The notes under the pieces are model-generated. The model was not told the DNA's origin and made no database searches. It saw only the letters and a program-made list of their open reading frames with translations. From contig JAXHVO010000023.1 of assembly GCA_034189135.1 (NCBI GenBank), positions 1 to 39,043 on the forward strand: a DNA stretch of 39,043 bases, in the 5' to 3' direction. The DNA is from Thermodesulfobacteriota bacterium (lineage in GTDB: Bacteria; Desulfobacterota; Desulfobacteria; Desulfobacterales; JAUWMJ01). Both the position numbers and the translations under genes were made by a program. Of this stretch, positions 25,748 to 36,300 are shown in pieces. Numbering within the stretch: the stretch's first letter is position 1; the number at the start of each line of letters is the position of its first letter.

Positions 25748-25916
25748 GGTTATTCCCTGATAATGAATTTAGCCTTGGTAGAGACTTTCACAGTAATGGG
25801 CAATTTTAATAAATTTTTTTGGAAAAAACAAGGGGTGTCAATTTTTTGTCTTTTCCGATTTGGAACTTGAGTCAGTGCCTGTCTGCAACCGCGGTTATTA
25901 TTCGGCCAAAAAAGGT

Positions 25917-26061
25917 AATTATAACTCAAGTTTTACACCCCTTATTCACGGTGAAGGCGGAATTTTTAAAGCGCCGATTCGATTCACATCTGATTTTTTA
26001 TGTTACCTGCCGTCAGGGCATTGCTTCCGCCAAACTGGGGTTCGAAACTTGAGTTATAATT
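25917..26061. repeat. MITE-like element with 17-bp perfect terminal inverted repeats
   Basis: AATTATAACTCAAGTTT (25917-25933) recurs as the exact reverse complement AAACTTGAGTTATAATT (26045-26061), and an imperfect CCAAAA extends the match outward. The 111-base interior has GC-rich inverted segments and no gene. It occupies most of the 400-base spacer 25748-26148 between divergent genes. The remainder of that spacer shows AT-rich sequence and no clear promoter. A non-autonomous transposable repeat is the favoured reading. Confidence 0.55.
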
Positions 26062-26148
26062 TTGGCAGGAATTTTGCATATATGTTTATCCCTGACCGGG
26101 AAAAATATAATAATAACAGAACACTGATAAAACTAAATTTAATCTATC

Positions 26149-27363
26149 ATGCTACAAATTGAAAATCTATCAGAAAACCAGCTCCAGAATGTCAGAATTG
26201 CCTGTGCGTATCTATTTTCTGCTGAACTAGGAAGGGATGATGAGTTTGTCACCAATTTGGATTTGGCATCAGTAAACAAAGCACTGGAAAAAAAGACAAA
26301 ACAATACGATCCTGAGCTTCATCCTGATGAATCAGCAGAAATGATCCAGAAAAGGAAGGAAAGATTCATAAAAATTAAACAATCATATGAAACACTTATC
26401 CCTTATATTTATGAAAAGGAAGAAATCATAGCTGAACCGGATTTTCGCAAAAGCAGGATAATTGCCGTGGGTGGCGCAAAAGGAGGAATAGGCAAAAGTA
26501 TATTTGCATCCAATCTGGGAGTTTATCTTTCATCCCTGGGAAAACGAACCGTGCTGGTAGATCTGGACCTTGGCGGGGCCAACCTTCACCTATACCTTGG
26601 CGAATCGTTTCTTAAATATAATATTAATGACTTTTTGAACAAAAACGTTCCTTCCATTGACGATATTATGGTTTCCACCAAGTATGGCCCGGATCTGGTG
26701 GGCGGGGGAAGCTCGCAGCTGGGATCGGCAAATATTCATTTTTCCCAAAAACTGAAATTGCTGAGGGCAATTAAGCAGATAGATGCCGACTATGTCATCA
26801 TCGATTTGGGTGGAGATACTTCGTACAATATCATCGATTTCTTTCTTGCAGCGGATCAGGGGATCGTGCTGACAACCTGCGATCCTTCGTCCTATTTAGA
26901 TGCCTATAATTTAATAAAAGTGGCGCTTTACAGGAAATTAAACAGGATGTTCGGGCCTGAGTCTGAATTGAGAAAACACAAAGACCCTGATCTGCTGTGG
27001 CTGATCAAAGAGGCCACCATACCGGGAAATGGCAACAAATTAAAAGGGATAGGAGATTTAATAGAAAGTGTAAAAAACCAACTGCCTGAAAGGATGTCCT
27101 TAATAGAACATGTGCTGGAAAGTTTTCGTCCGGGCCTGGTGGTCAATATGATTTCCCCAAATGACCATGTGGCTGAAGTGGTTAACCGAATACAAGATGT
27201 CTCACAAAAAATGCTGACAGTCGCGGTGGATTATCTGGGAAGTATTGATTATCAGCCAGATATAAAAAAAAGTGCACAAGACCTGGTACCCGTTATTTCA
27301 AGAGACCCTAAAGGAAATTTGGCAGAATCCATTGGTGAGGTGGTAAGCGCAATTGTATGTTAG
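26149..27363 (+). CDS. MinD/ParA-family ATPase with J-like N-terminal domain
   Basis: 404 residues. The N-terminal about 90 residues resemble a compact J-domain: HPD at 58-60, then KRKERFIKIKQSYETLI, matching the helix III F-x-x-I/L-x-x-A/S-Y-x-x-L pattern. Residues about 102-400 are a deviant-Walker P-loop ATPase: GGAKGGIGKSIFASNLG (108-124, K111 and K116), switch I DLDLGGANLHLYLG and Walker B VIIDLGGDTS. These match the FlhG/MinD branch, whose members position flagella, cell division or other polar complexes. No flagellar or min genes are nearby, so the cargo is unknown. The HPD could recruit an Hsp70. The stop overlaps the convergent response regulator by four bases. No strong ribosome-binding site. 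Confidence 0.82.
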   Translation: MLQIENLSENQLQNVRIACAYLFSAELGRDDEFVTNLDLASVNKALEKKTKQYDPELHPDESAEMIQKRKERFIKIKQSYETLIPYIYEKEEIIAEPDFRKSRIIAVGGAKGGIGKSIFASNLGVYLSSLGKRTVLVDLDLGGANLHLYLGESFLKYNINDFLNKNVPSIDDIMVSTKYGPDLVGGGSSQLGSANIHFSQKLKLLRAIKQIDADYVIIDLGGDTSYNIIDFFLAADQGIVLTTCDPSSYLDAYNLIKVALYRKLNRMFGPESELRKHKDPDLLWLIKEATIPGNGNKLKGIGDLIESVKNQLPERMSLIEHVLESFRPGLVVNMISPNDHVAEVVNRIQDVSQKMLTVAVDYLGSIDYQPDIKKSAQDLVPVISRDPKGNLAESIGEVVSAIVC

Positions 27364-27719
27364 TTTTTTATTGTAGTCATAACAATATGCTCAACATGCT
27401 TTAAGTCCATCGGTTTCCTGATATAGTCATACGCACCAAGATCAATACTTTCGCTGATAATTCCCTGGTCAGGAACGGCAGTGATTATGATGACTTTTGT
27501 ATTGGGATTTAACTTTTTTATCTCTTTAAGCACTTTAATGCCGCTTATACCGGGCATTACAATGTCAAGCAAAACAAGGTGAGGACACACTTCTTTTACT
27601 TTATTTATGGCTGATTGACCATCTGAGGCCGTATAAACCTCATAACCCTTTAAGGTTAAAAAATTGCTCATAATGTCGCACACCGCAATTTCATCGTCTA
27701 CCACAAGGATTCTTACCAT
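27360..27719 (-). CDS. Single-domain response regulator (CheY-like)
   Basis: A 119-residue receiver domain without output domain. The acidic pair is in VVDDE (D8/D9), the phosphoacceptor is D52 in LVLLDIVMPG, the switch Thr T80 in VIIITAV, and the conserved Lys K102 in IRKPMD. It can act by phosphorylation-dependent protein binding or as a phosphate shuttle. Its gene is convergent with the MinD-like ATPase gene, their stop codons overlapping, and may respond to the hybrid kinase at 24554-25747; that link is inference. Confidence 0.93.
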   Translation of the reverse strand: MVRILVVDDEIAVCDIMSNFLTLKGYEVYTASDGQSAINKVKEVCPHLVLLDIVMPGISGIKVLKEIKKLNPNTKVIIITAVPDQGIISESIDLGAYDYIRKPMDLKHVEHIVMTTIKN

Positions 27720-27837
27720 TGTTTAGCCTGAGTCGCCCAATTAAAATAGTTTATACATTTAGTTTATCCTGTCGGAGCAATCTACACAACTTATTTTTTA
27801 TGGCCTTCTAATTGATGGTAATATCGTCTCTTATCAT

Positions 27838-28137
27838 TCAGCCGTTTTTGTCCACCACTAATGTTTTGGAATGTTTTTCTATCGAAAAGTGTAAAACCAG
27901 ATCTTTTGTATTTTCAACCCAGAATCCCATGCAGGGAACACTTTTTTTATAAAACATGATTTGCTCTACGGCAGGATCTAAAGGGTCGTATAATGCCAAC
28001 ATTTCCATCACCGCCCTTCTGATATCAATCAGTGTATTTTCTTCAAACTGAACATCATCCAAAGAGATTTCATTTAAACTGTTTTGATCCACATCAATAC
28101 AGTCACTGATCTGCTTTTTAAGGTTGGCCATGATCAT
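27838..28137 (-). CDS. Hypothetical acidic protein, 99 residues
   Basis: I recognise no family. Helical, acidic N-terminal half (SLDDVQFEENTLIDIRRAVMEMLALYD) and a beta-like C-terminal half (GFWVENTKDLVLHFSIEKHSKTLVV). It has no membrane segment or signal. MAN at codon 3 gives an alternative start two residues in. TAAGGAAA-type sequence upstream on the minus strand is a reasonable ribosome-binding site. It lies upstream of the response regulator gene with a spacer of about 120 bases and may share its transcript. Confidence 0.5.
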   Translation of the reverse strand: MIMANLKKQISDCIDVDQNSLNEISLDDVQFEENTLIDIRRAVMEMLALYDPLDPAVEQIMFYKKSVPCMGFWVENTKDLVLHFSIEKHSKTLVVDKNG

Positions 28138-28258
28138 ATTTCCTTAACGTTGGTCTTATAGTTAATATCGGCATATGAATAAAAAACTTGAAGGAAATTA
28201 ATTTTGGCGGTTGTCAATATTTTGACATCGCTTAAAATTGATAGATTCACCAAAGGTT

Positions 28259-28287
28259 AAAAACCCTCTCTTTCTTGTAGGAGAGGG
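28259..28287 (-). terminator. Rho-independent terminator on the minus strand
   Basis: Read on the minus strand, CCCTCTC (28287-28281), a 10-base loop, GAGAGGG (28270-28264), then TTTTT (28263-28259). A well-formed intrinsic terminator, yet no minus-strand gene lies to its right within 28.3-28.7 kb. Confidence 0.5.
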
Positions 28288-28674
28288 GGATGAAGGATTA
28301 ATAGATGAGACCATACATTCGTTTTTTATCTTGTTTAATCCGTGAAATTTTCCGGGAACATTTCACCCGGGTGATCTCGCCCTTTTTCCCAGAGTCAATT
28401 TTTCCTGTCACTCCGTCATAATATTGACTTTTCTTTCTGTTCCCATTTTCATCATGACTGTATCTTATTTAAATGTTAGGGAAAAAACAACATAGATTTA
28501 AATGGTATGTTTTTTGCTTTAAAACAAAGAAAGCTTTTATTCAAATGCTGTAAAGAAATTTCTATTAATTTATTCATGTCATATGGAAATTAGCATCAAG
28601 AGAATATTAAATGAAAATGAAAAAATTTTGGAAATTGGAGAGGCGGGTTATACAGTCTTGTAAATTTCTCAACT
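28288..28674. other. Gene-free region with several palindromes
   Basis: The 537-base spacer (28138-28674) before the glycan-modification genes holds three notable structures. A near-perfect 23-base palindrome TGAAATTTTCCGGGAACATTTCA spans 28343-28365. CACCCGGGTG is at 28364-28373. The inverted pair AGTCAAT/ATTGACT is at 28393-28399 and 28423-28429. These could be operators or RNA folds. A 46-codon open frame from ATG 28611 runs into the methyltransferase gene in another frame and is probably chance. Confidence 0.35.
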
Positions 28675-28731
28675 ATGGGAATGTATCTATACTACACACG
28701 GTTCATAATTTACCAGTTGGGTGTAAGAAGA

Positions 28732-30213
28732 ATGATAGAGAAAACAAGTAAAACCGGCATACTTGCACAACTCAGAGGTGCCGGACTGTGGCATGAAGGG
28801 CAGCCGCTCCGCATTCATCTGGGTTGTGGAGGAAAACATTTTGACAGATATATAAATATCGATTACCCACCGTCTGGGCGTAGTATGGTGGCGGTTAAGG
28901 CTGATATATTTGCAGACATTAGGAGTTTAGATTTTCCGTGTGAGTCAGTGGATGAGGTACGTCTCCATCACGTTTTTGAGCATTTCGGTCGAGTTGTTGC
29001 CCTTGCTATGCTCATAAAATGGCATGGCTGGCTTAAAATAGGCGGAAAACTGTATATCGAAACCCCAGATCTCATCGGCAGCGCCAAAACGCTCATCTCT
29101 AATGCATCGTGGAAAACGAAGATTGGCGCTGTCCGGCATCTTACAGGCGATCAAGCGGCATCGTGGGCATACCATGTTGACCAATGGTTTCCAGAGCGGT
29201 TCAAGCGCACCCTTGGAAATTTTGGCTTTGATCCAGTTAAAACCCGCTCCTGGTCATGGCAGCACGAACCGTATCTTTCGAATGTTGAAGCGATAGCCAT
29301 TAAAAACCGTAAGGTCCCGATCAAGGAGCAGTTGCATTGTGCGGAGGAACTATTGTGGGAAAGCACTGTCGCAGCAGCCGAAAAACCGCTACTAGAAACC
29401 TGGATGAAACAGCTTTACGCAGCGTTATCCGGCGAGTTTGCTTCTGAGTTGGACCACATCCAAAAGCCAGGCATTAGTTGCAAGGAGCTACCAAACGGAT
29501 CCGTCTTGATGCGTCAGGAAATGGGAGATTCAAAGACAAAGGTTGATCAGCATAGCACCATAATGGATGGTGCAATTGAAGATTGTATTGGAGATGAAGA
29601 TCTTGTGTTTGATGTGGGTGCAAATATTGGCTCGAAAACTGAAATATACCTTGCAAGAGGGGCACGGGTGGTCTGTTTTGAACCGCAGCCTGAATGCGTA
29701 TCGGCATTGAGGGAAAAGTATCAGGATAACCATAGTGTAACCGTCGTAGATAAGGGCCTTGGAGATAGGTGTGGTCAAATGCCACTCTATATTTGCAGCA
29801 ATGCAAATACCATTTCGACATTTTCTGATGAATGGAAAACCGGGAGGTTTTCAGGCCATTCGTGGGATAAAACTATTACAGTGGATGTTACAACACTGGA
29901 TAAGGCTATAGAGATCTATGGACGCCCAATGTATTGTAAAATCGATGTTGAAGGATATGAGTTTGATGTATTAAAGGGCCTTTCTCAGCCAATTCCCTGT
30001 TTATCATTTGAATTCACGAAAGAGTTTTTGGAAAACGCTAGAAAATGTGTGGCTCATCTGGAGATCTTGGGATACAAGCACTTCAATCTGATTTTAGAAG
30101 AAAACACAAAGCATGTGTTTGAAAAATGGGTTTCTTCTAAAATACTGTTTCGCCTTTTAGAAGATTCGGACAACAGCCTGTTATGGGGGGATGTTTATGC
30201 AAAAATCATTTAA
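28732..30213 (+). CDS. Two-domain methyltransferase (class I SAM domain plus FkbM domain)
   Basis: About 493 residues from ATG 28732; the frame is open to ATG 28675, adding a hydrophobic 19-residue leader without a ribosome-binding site. Domain 1 (about 20-190) is a small SAM-dependent methyltransferase-like fold, with HLGCGGKHFDRYINID (28-43), DLDF-like SLDFPCESVDEVRLHHVFEHF and LKIGGKLYIETPD. This form is typical of carbohydrate-cluster proteins. Domain 2 (about 285-490) is an FkbM methyltransferase, with FDVGANIGSKTEIYLARGA (D294), CFEPQPEC, and KIDVEGYEFDVLKGL (about 404-418) followed by FEF. FkbM enzymes O-methylate polyketides or sugars. Placed immediately before the giant glycosyltransferase gene (179-base gap), it probably decorates the same glycan. 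Confidence 0.8.
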   Translation: MIEKTSKTGILAQLRGAGLWHEGQPLRIHLGCGGKHFDRYINIDYPPSGRSMVAVKADIFADIRSLDFPCESVDEVRLHHVFEHFGRVVALAMLIKWHGWLKIGGKLYIETPDLIGSAKTLISNASWKTKIGAVRHLTGDQAASWAYHVDQWFPERFKRTLGNFGFDPVKTRSWSWQHEPYLSNVEAIAIKNRKVPIKEQLHCAEELLWESTVAAAEKPLLETWMKQLYAALSGEFASELDHIQKPGISCKELPNGSVLMRQEMGDSKTKVDQHSTIMDGAIEDCIGDEDLVFDVGANIGSKTEIYLARGARVVCFEPQPECVSALREKYQDNHSVTVVDKGLGDRCGQMPLYICSNANTISTFSDEWKTGRFSGHSWDKTITVDVTTLDKAIEIYGRPMYCKIDVEGYEFDVLKGLSQPIPCLSFEFTKEFLENARKCVAHLEILGYKHFNLILEENTKHVFEKWVSSKILFRLLEDSDNSLLWGDVYAKII

Positions 30214-30392
30214 ACCCCCAAAACCGATGGCTGGATAGATTCTAATCTTTACGCGACGAAGATGTGAAATCCGGATCAAACCCATCCACAATTAACGTGG
30301 TTTGAATACTTAAACCCCAAGAATGAACCTTTTGCAAAAGTATAGAAAAAACATATATTTTTAAGGATTATTTTAAACATGGAGAAGAATCT

Positions 30393-33300
30393 ATGAGTGA
30401 AAGAGCGCATCCCGAAGATCCTGGTTTTATTAAGGGGAGTCCTTACAGGGAAAATCTCTACAAGCGCTATAACTTTGCCAATGCCTATACTAAAGACAAG
30501 GACGTTGTTGACGTCCCTTGCGGGGTAGGATGGGGTACCTCTCTATTGAGAGGCAAGCGTGTAGCTGGGATAGACATTTCAAAAGAAGCTGTAGATTACG
30601 CAAAGAAACATTACCTTGGAATAGATTTTCTGGTCGGGAATATGGCCAATATCCCTTTGCCAGGCAAAAGCATTGATGTTGTAGTATGCTTAGAAGGTTT
30701 TGAGCATGTAAACAAGGATGTCGGAATAAGATTCCTCGACGAGGCTGTAAGAATTCTTAGAAAAGATGGGTTGCTAGTAATGAGCTGTCCGGTTATTTTG
30801 CCTGGAGGGAATCATTCCGGTAATCCATATCATCTATATGAGCCAACCGTGGAAGAAATTGAAAGAATATTGGATAAAAAATTTAAAAAAATAAAATCAA
30901 AAACCTTTTCAGGTCCAGATGGACACATAATGTTTTTTGTCGGGAAACCTCTGGATAATGCTACCTATTCCTATATTAATAAAAATGTCATCCCGGAGAA
31001 GATATTTTTACTATCTGTTGGCTGCATAAACTACGACTGCAATATTAATTTCTATGAGCCTTTAAAAAAGATCTGTTCAAACACTATCAACTATAACTAT
31101 GTAGAAAGGCTCAGACAGATCGGTAAAAAAGAGATGAATGACGAGGTTTTAAGGCTGGTTGACAGGGAGAAACCTGATTATGTTTTCTTTATCACCCATC
31201 AGGACCAGGTAGATATAAGCACATTAGACAAGATCAAAATGCTGGGTGCAAAAACAATTGCCTGGTTTTCCGATGATCACTGGCGGTTTGACAATTACTC
31301 AAAGTTTATTGCCCCACATGTTTTTTGTTCAATAACCACTGATAGGTATGCATTCGATAAGTATAGAGAAATAGGTCTAAACGTTGTAAGATCCCAATGG
31401 GCGGCAAACCAAGGCTATTACAAAAAAATGCCACTACAATTTTTGTACGATGTAAGCTTTGTGGGGCAGGATTATGGCAGACGACGGGAACATCTTGCTT
31501 ATTTAAAGGATAAAGGCTTACCGGTTGTCGTTTTTGGAAAGGGATTCGGAACTTTTTTGGAATTTAACAATATAATCAAGGTATTCAATGCCAGCAAGAT
31601 AAATCTCAACTTTAGCAGCAGTTCGTCTGATGATGGCATAAAACAAATAAAGGGCAGGTTTTTTGAGGTGCCTATGAGCGGTGGCTTTTTATTGACCGAA
31701 TATGCAGATGGAATAGAGGAGTATTTTGAGATAGGAAAAGAAGTAGAGTGCTTTGAGGATCGCAGGGAGGCAGTTGAGAAGATCAGATATTATCTTACAC
31801 ATAAAAACAAACGTATTGAGATAGCCAAGGCTGGACATGCAAGAGCGCTTACTGCCCATGCCTGGGAGAAGAGGCTGAATGAACTATTCTACGATATAAA
31901 AAAGCTGAAAACAGAAACAAGTAGCATAATCAGTGGTTCAGGGAACGGGGTGAAGCAAGGGGTTAAACAGGCAGTCCATACCTCAGAAAACAAGAGGCAG
32001 ATCACCGCAAGGTCGGGAAAGCATGTGCTTCTTACTACCTCGGCGGCTCCATCTCAATCCCCGTTTTCAACTACAGAAAAAAGACCGCCGATTGGCATCG
32101 GTTTTTTGATTTCTGTGTTAAGGAATGCAGGGCACAACGTCTTTTTCATCGACAACTATTTGCAGCCGAGTAACTTTATTGAAAAAGATTATCTCCTCCA
32201 AAACAATATAGATTATGTTGGTATCTATGCCAATACTATCTGCTACCAGGATACTCTGCGAATGCTTTATAAACTTGAGTGGCTTAGGCAAACCGGCAGG
32301 TGGAAAGGCAAGATCATTGTTGGTGGTCCTCATGCAACAGTGTGTTTAGATACTATTCCTGATTTTGTTGATTATGTAGTTCAGGGTGAAGGTGAGCAAG
32401 CCATTAAAGATATAGTGGCGGGGAAGACAAAAAAAAGAGTGATTAAGTATCCACGTATAAAAGATTTAGACGAATTGCCGATGCCTGCATGGGATTATTT
32501 TATTAATTTGCCTTATAACTGGGGTGGAGAGTGGTTTCCTCAAAAGCCAGTATTCACCATGAATACCAGCAGGGGGTGCCCGTTTAATTGCACATTTTGT
32601 TCTGTGGGGTCAATCTGGGGGAAAAAATATACCTGTTTTAGCGCAGAGAGGATTGTCTCCGATATTGAACACTTGGTAAAGCAATATGGGGCAAAGGGGA
32701 TCTATTTTAGAGAAGATAACTTTACGCTTAATAAGAAAAGGCTGAAAAGATTTTGCAATTTACTCTTGGAAAAGGGGATAAAAATATCCTGGGCTTGTGA
32801 GACAAGGGTCAATACCCTTGACAGAGAAATCATAGAGCTTATGTCACGTGCTGGGGCTTGCGGATTCTATTTTGGAGTCGAAAGCGGTTCCCAAAGGGTC
32901 TTAGATTTTTTAAATAAAGATATTACTGTCGAGCAGACACGAAATGCTTTTAAATGGTGCCATGAATTTGGGATTAAGGTGGCGGCCAGTGTGGTGGTGG
33001 GGGTTCCCACCGAAACCCAGGCAGAGCTTAAACAAACCATCGCATTGCTAAAAGAGATTAAGCCCACCGTAACCTGGTTTAACGTATTTGTCGGAATTCC
33101 AAACAGTAAACTCTATAAATATACACTAGAGAATAAACTTTATGAGTTTATTGATGACAGGGGGTTGGTTTATTTAAAGGGTCATAACCAGCGTGTGAGA
33201 AAATTTTACCAAGGGGCATGGGATGCCGATTGCCCTGTAAGCCTGCATCGAGATAGAATTACCAATCCGAAAATAAGTGTGGTGATGTCGGTTTATAATG

Positions 33301-36300
33301 GTGAAAAACATTTGAAAGAGGCAATTGAAAGTGTGTTACAGCAAACTTTCCAGGATTTTGAATTTATCATTGTAGATGATGCTTCAAATGATAAATCAAA
33401 CAAAATCCTTCAAAGCTTCAGTGATCCCAGGATTAGGGTTATTAAAAATAGAAAAAATCTGGGTCTGACCCGGTCCTTAAACAGAGGGGTGAAGGCCGCA
33501 AAGGGAGAGTATATTGCACGCATGGATGCCGATGATATTTCTCTGCCTCATCGTTTTGCAAGACAGGTTGAGTTTATAGAAAGAAACCCTGACCATGCTG
33601 CTGCAGGAAGTTCGTACTATCAAATAGATGATAAAGGGAAGACAACTTCAGTTATTGAAGTTCTGACTAACAGTTCAGATATTAAGGAGGGGTTAAAAAC
33701 ACAGAACTGGTTCGGTCATGGCAGTGTGATGATGCAAAAGGAAGCTTTGTTGCGGGCTGGCGGATATAACGAAAAATACAAATTCGCTCAGGACTATGAC
33801 CTGTGGCTTAGATTGGCAGAGGACTATGAACTGGCTAACATAAAAGAACCTCTTTATTGCTGGAGAGTTGGCTCGTCCAACATTTCCAAAAAAAAGTCTT
33901 CACAACAGAGACATTACGCAAACTTGGCAATTTCAGAAGCACAGAAGCGAGAAGAAGATAAAATGGATACTCCACTGGTTTCGGTCATTGTTCCAACCTA
34001 TAACCGGCCGGATATGCTGGCAGCAGCTCTGGAAAGTATTCTTCAGCAAAGATTCAGAAGATTTGAGACTATCGTGGTCAACGACGCCGGAAGAAGTGTG
34101 GAAGATGTGATATCAAAATTGAATGAAAAGAAAAATATTACTTATGTCTCTCATGCCAAAAATATGGGATTGGCCGCTGCTCGAAACACGGGAATCAAGA
34201 TAGCGCGAGGAAAATATATTGCACTCCTTGATGATGACGATTTGTTTTATCCCAATCATCTTGAAACAGCAATGGCCCATGTGAGTGAAGACACACCGGT
34301 GGTTTACACGGACGCAGTCCGTGCCACATATGAAAAGCACAAAGACTCTTACAGGCTTGTGGGGAAAAAGGTTCCCTATTCCATAGATTTTGAAAGAGAT
34401 AAATTGCTCGTCGGCAACATCGCTCCTGTCAACTGCTTTGTATTTGAGAGAGAAAAGGGTATCGGGGCCGGACTTTTTGACGAAACATTAACCACCTTAG
34501 AAGATTGGGACTTTTGGATCAGGCTTTCTAAAAAGTGCACATTTAAACATATTGCCAGCACCACCGCTCAGGTGAACTGGCGTACTGACGGCACCACCAT
34601 GACATCTTCACTGGGAGCTGAGTTTGGAAAGAACAGAGAAAGAATCTATAAAAGATATCAAAAACAGATCAGCAAAATTGAAGATATTGAATCCACGTTA
34701 AAAGAATTTGAGGAAATCTGGGGCCAGGATGACAACTCGGTGGGGCCCCTTGTTTCAATCATAATACTGGTTCGTAACCAACTAGCATACACCAGAAAGT
34801 GTATGGAAAGCATTATCAACCATACAAGTCTGCCCTTTGAACTGATAGTGATCGATAATGCCTCAACGGATGGTACCGCAGAGTACCTTAAATCAGAACT
34901 TCCGCGGCTCATACCCGAAGACAGGCTCCAGGTAATTAAAAATAAGAAAAATTTCGGTTTTGCCAAAGGAAACAACCAGGGTATCGCAGCTTCCCGTGCA
35001 GGTTATGTTTTGCTTATGAATAATGACGTGGTAACCACACCCGGCTGGTTATCAAAAATGATCCGGTGTGCGGAAGAAAGCCCTTTGATCGGTATTGTGG
35101 GGCCAAAATCGAACTACGTTTCAGGTCCCCAGTTGGTTAAGAGTGTGTCTTACAACACGAATAACTTGAAGGGGCTGAAAAGATTTTCGACTGAATTTGC
35201 TGAAAAAAATGATGGAAAATCTGTACGTTACTGGCGGGTGGTCGGGTTTTGCATGCTGATTAAAAGGGTTGTGATCGAAAAAATCGGCGGCCTGGATGAA
35301 CGTTACGGACTGGGCAACTTTGAAGATGACGATTTCAGTTTAAGAGCCACACTGGCCGGATATGAATCGCGTATAGCCCAGGACTGCTTTATTCATCATT
35401 TCGGAAGCCGTACGTTTGCCGGAGAACAAATCGATTATGAAAAGAGCCTCCATAAAAATTGGGAGATATTTAAGAAAAAATGGGACATTTCCAGGGATCT
35501 GCCGTACGGTTCATCTTGTGACCTGGGTAATCTTGTTAAAGAAGGCTTTATTCGAGCAAAGCATTTTATTTCTGTTGAAGAAAAACATGGTTTACCGGCA
35601 GGAAATCAAAAAAACACACATAAAGCCAAACCAGGATCCATTGAAGAGGAATACCATATAGTTCAACAGTTGCTATCCAGGGGTAAAAAACAGGAAGCAA
35701 AGGAAGGATTGAAGAAATTACTTTCAGACCATCCAGAATTTGTGATCGCCCACAATGATTTAGGAGTACTCTACTTCCAAGACGGGGAAAAAGTCAAAGC
35801 AAGGGAACACTACGAACGGGCCGTCGAGTTGCAACCTCAAAACATTACTTTTCTTAAAAACCTGGCAGATTTTTATTATGTGGAACTGGGACGTGTAGAA
35901 GAAGCTCTGACATTGTATAACCGCGTACTGTATATTAACCCTGAAGACATTGAGACGCTCGTAATAATCGGTCATATATGTGTTTCACTAAAGAAATTTG
36001 ATGATGCAAAAACCTTTTATCACCAGGTACTGGATCTCGATCCCATGAATGAAGATGCTCGGCAAATCCTTGATAAACTGTTAACCCGTGAACAATCGGT
36101 AAACCCGAATATTAATGTTTCGATTATCGTACCGACTTCAAATCAACAAAAATACATAAAAAATTGTATAGAAAGTATACGAAGACATACTGTTGAACCG
36201 CATGAAATAGTATTTGTTAATAATGGAACTACAAAGGGAATGGAAAAATGGTTAAAGAAAAATATAAACGAAAATTCAAATTATCGTATGATTAAATGCC

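Noticed and set aside
28675-28731. Upstream ATG giving the methyltransferase a hydrophobic 19-residue N-terminus
   Set aside because: No ribosome-binding site and the SAM-domain protein starts naturally at ATG 28732; retained only as an alternative.
28611-28751. 46-codon ORF overlapping the methyltransferase start
   Set aside because: No ribosome-binding site, Lys-rich AT-driven composition, and no sign of leader-peptide attenuation.
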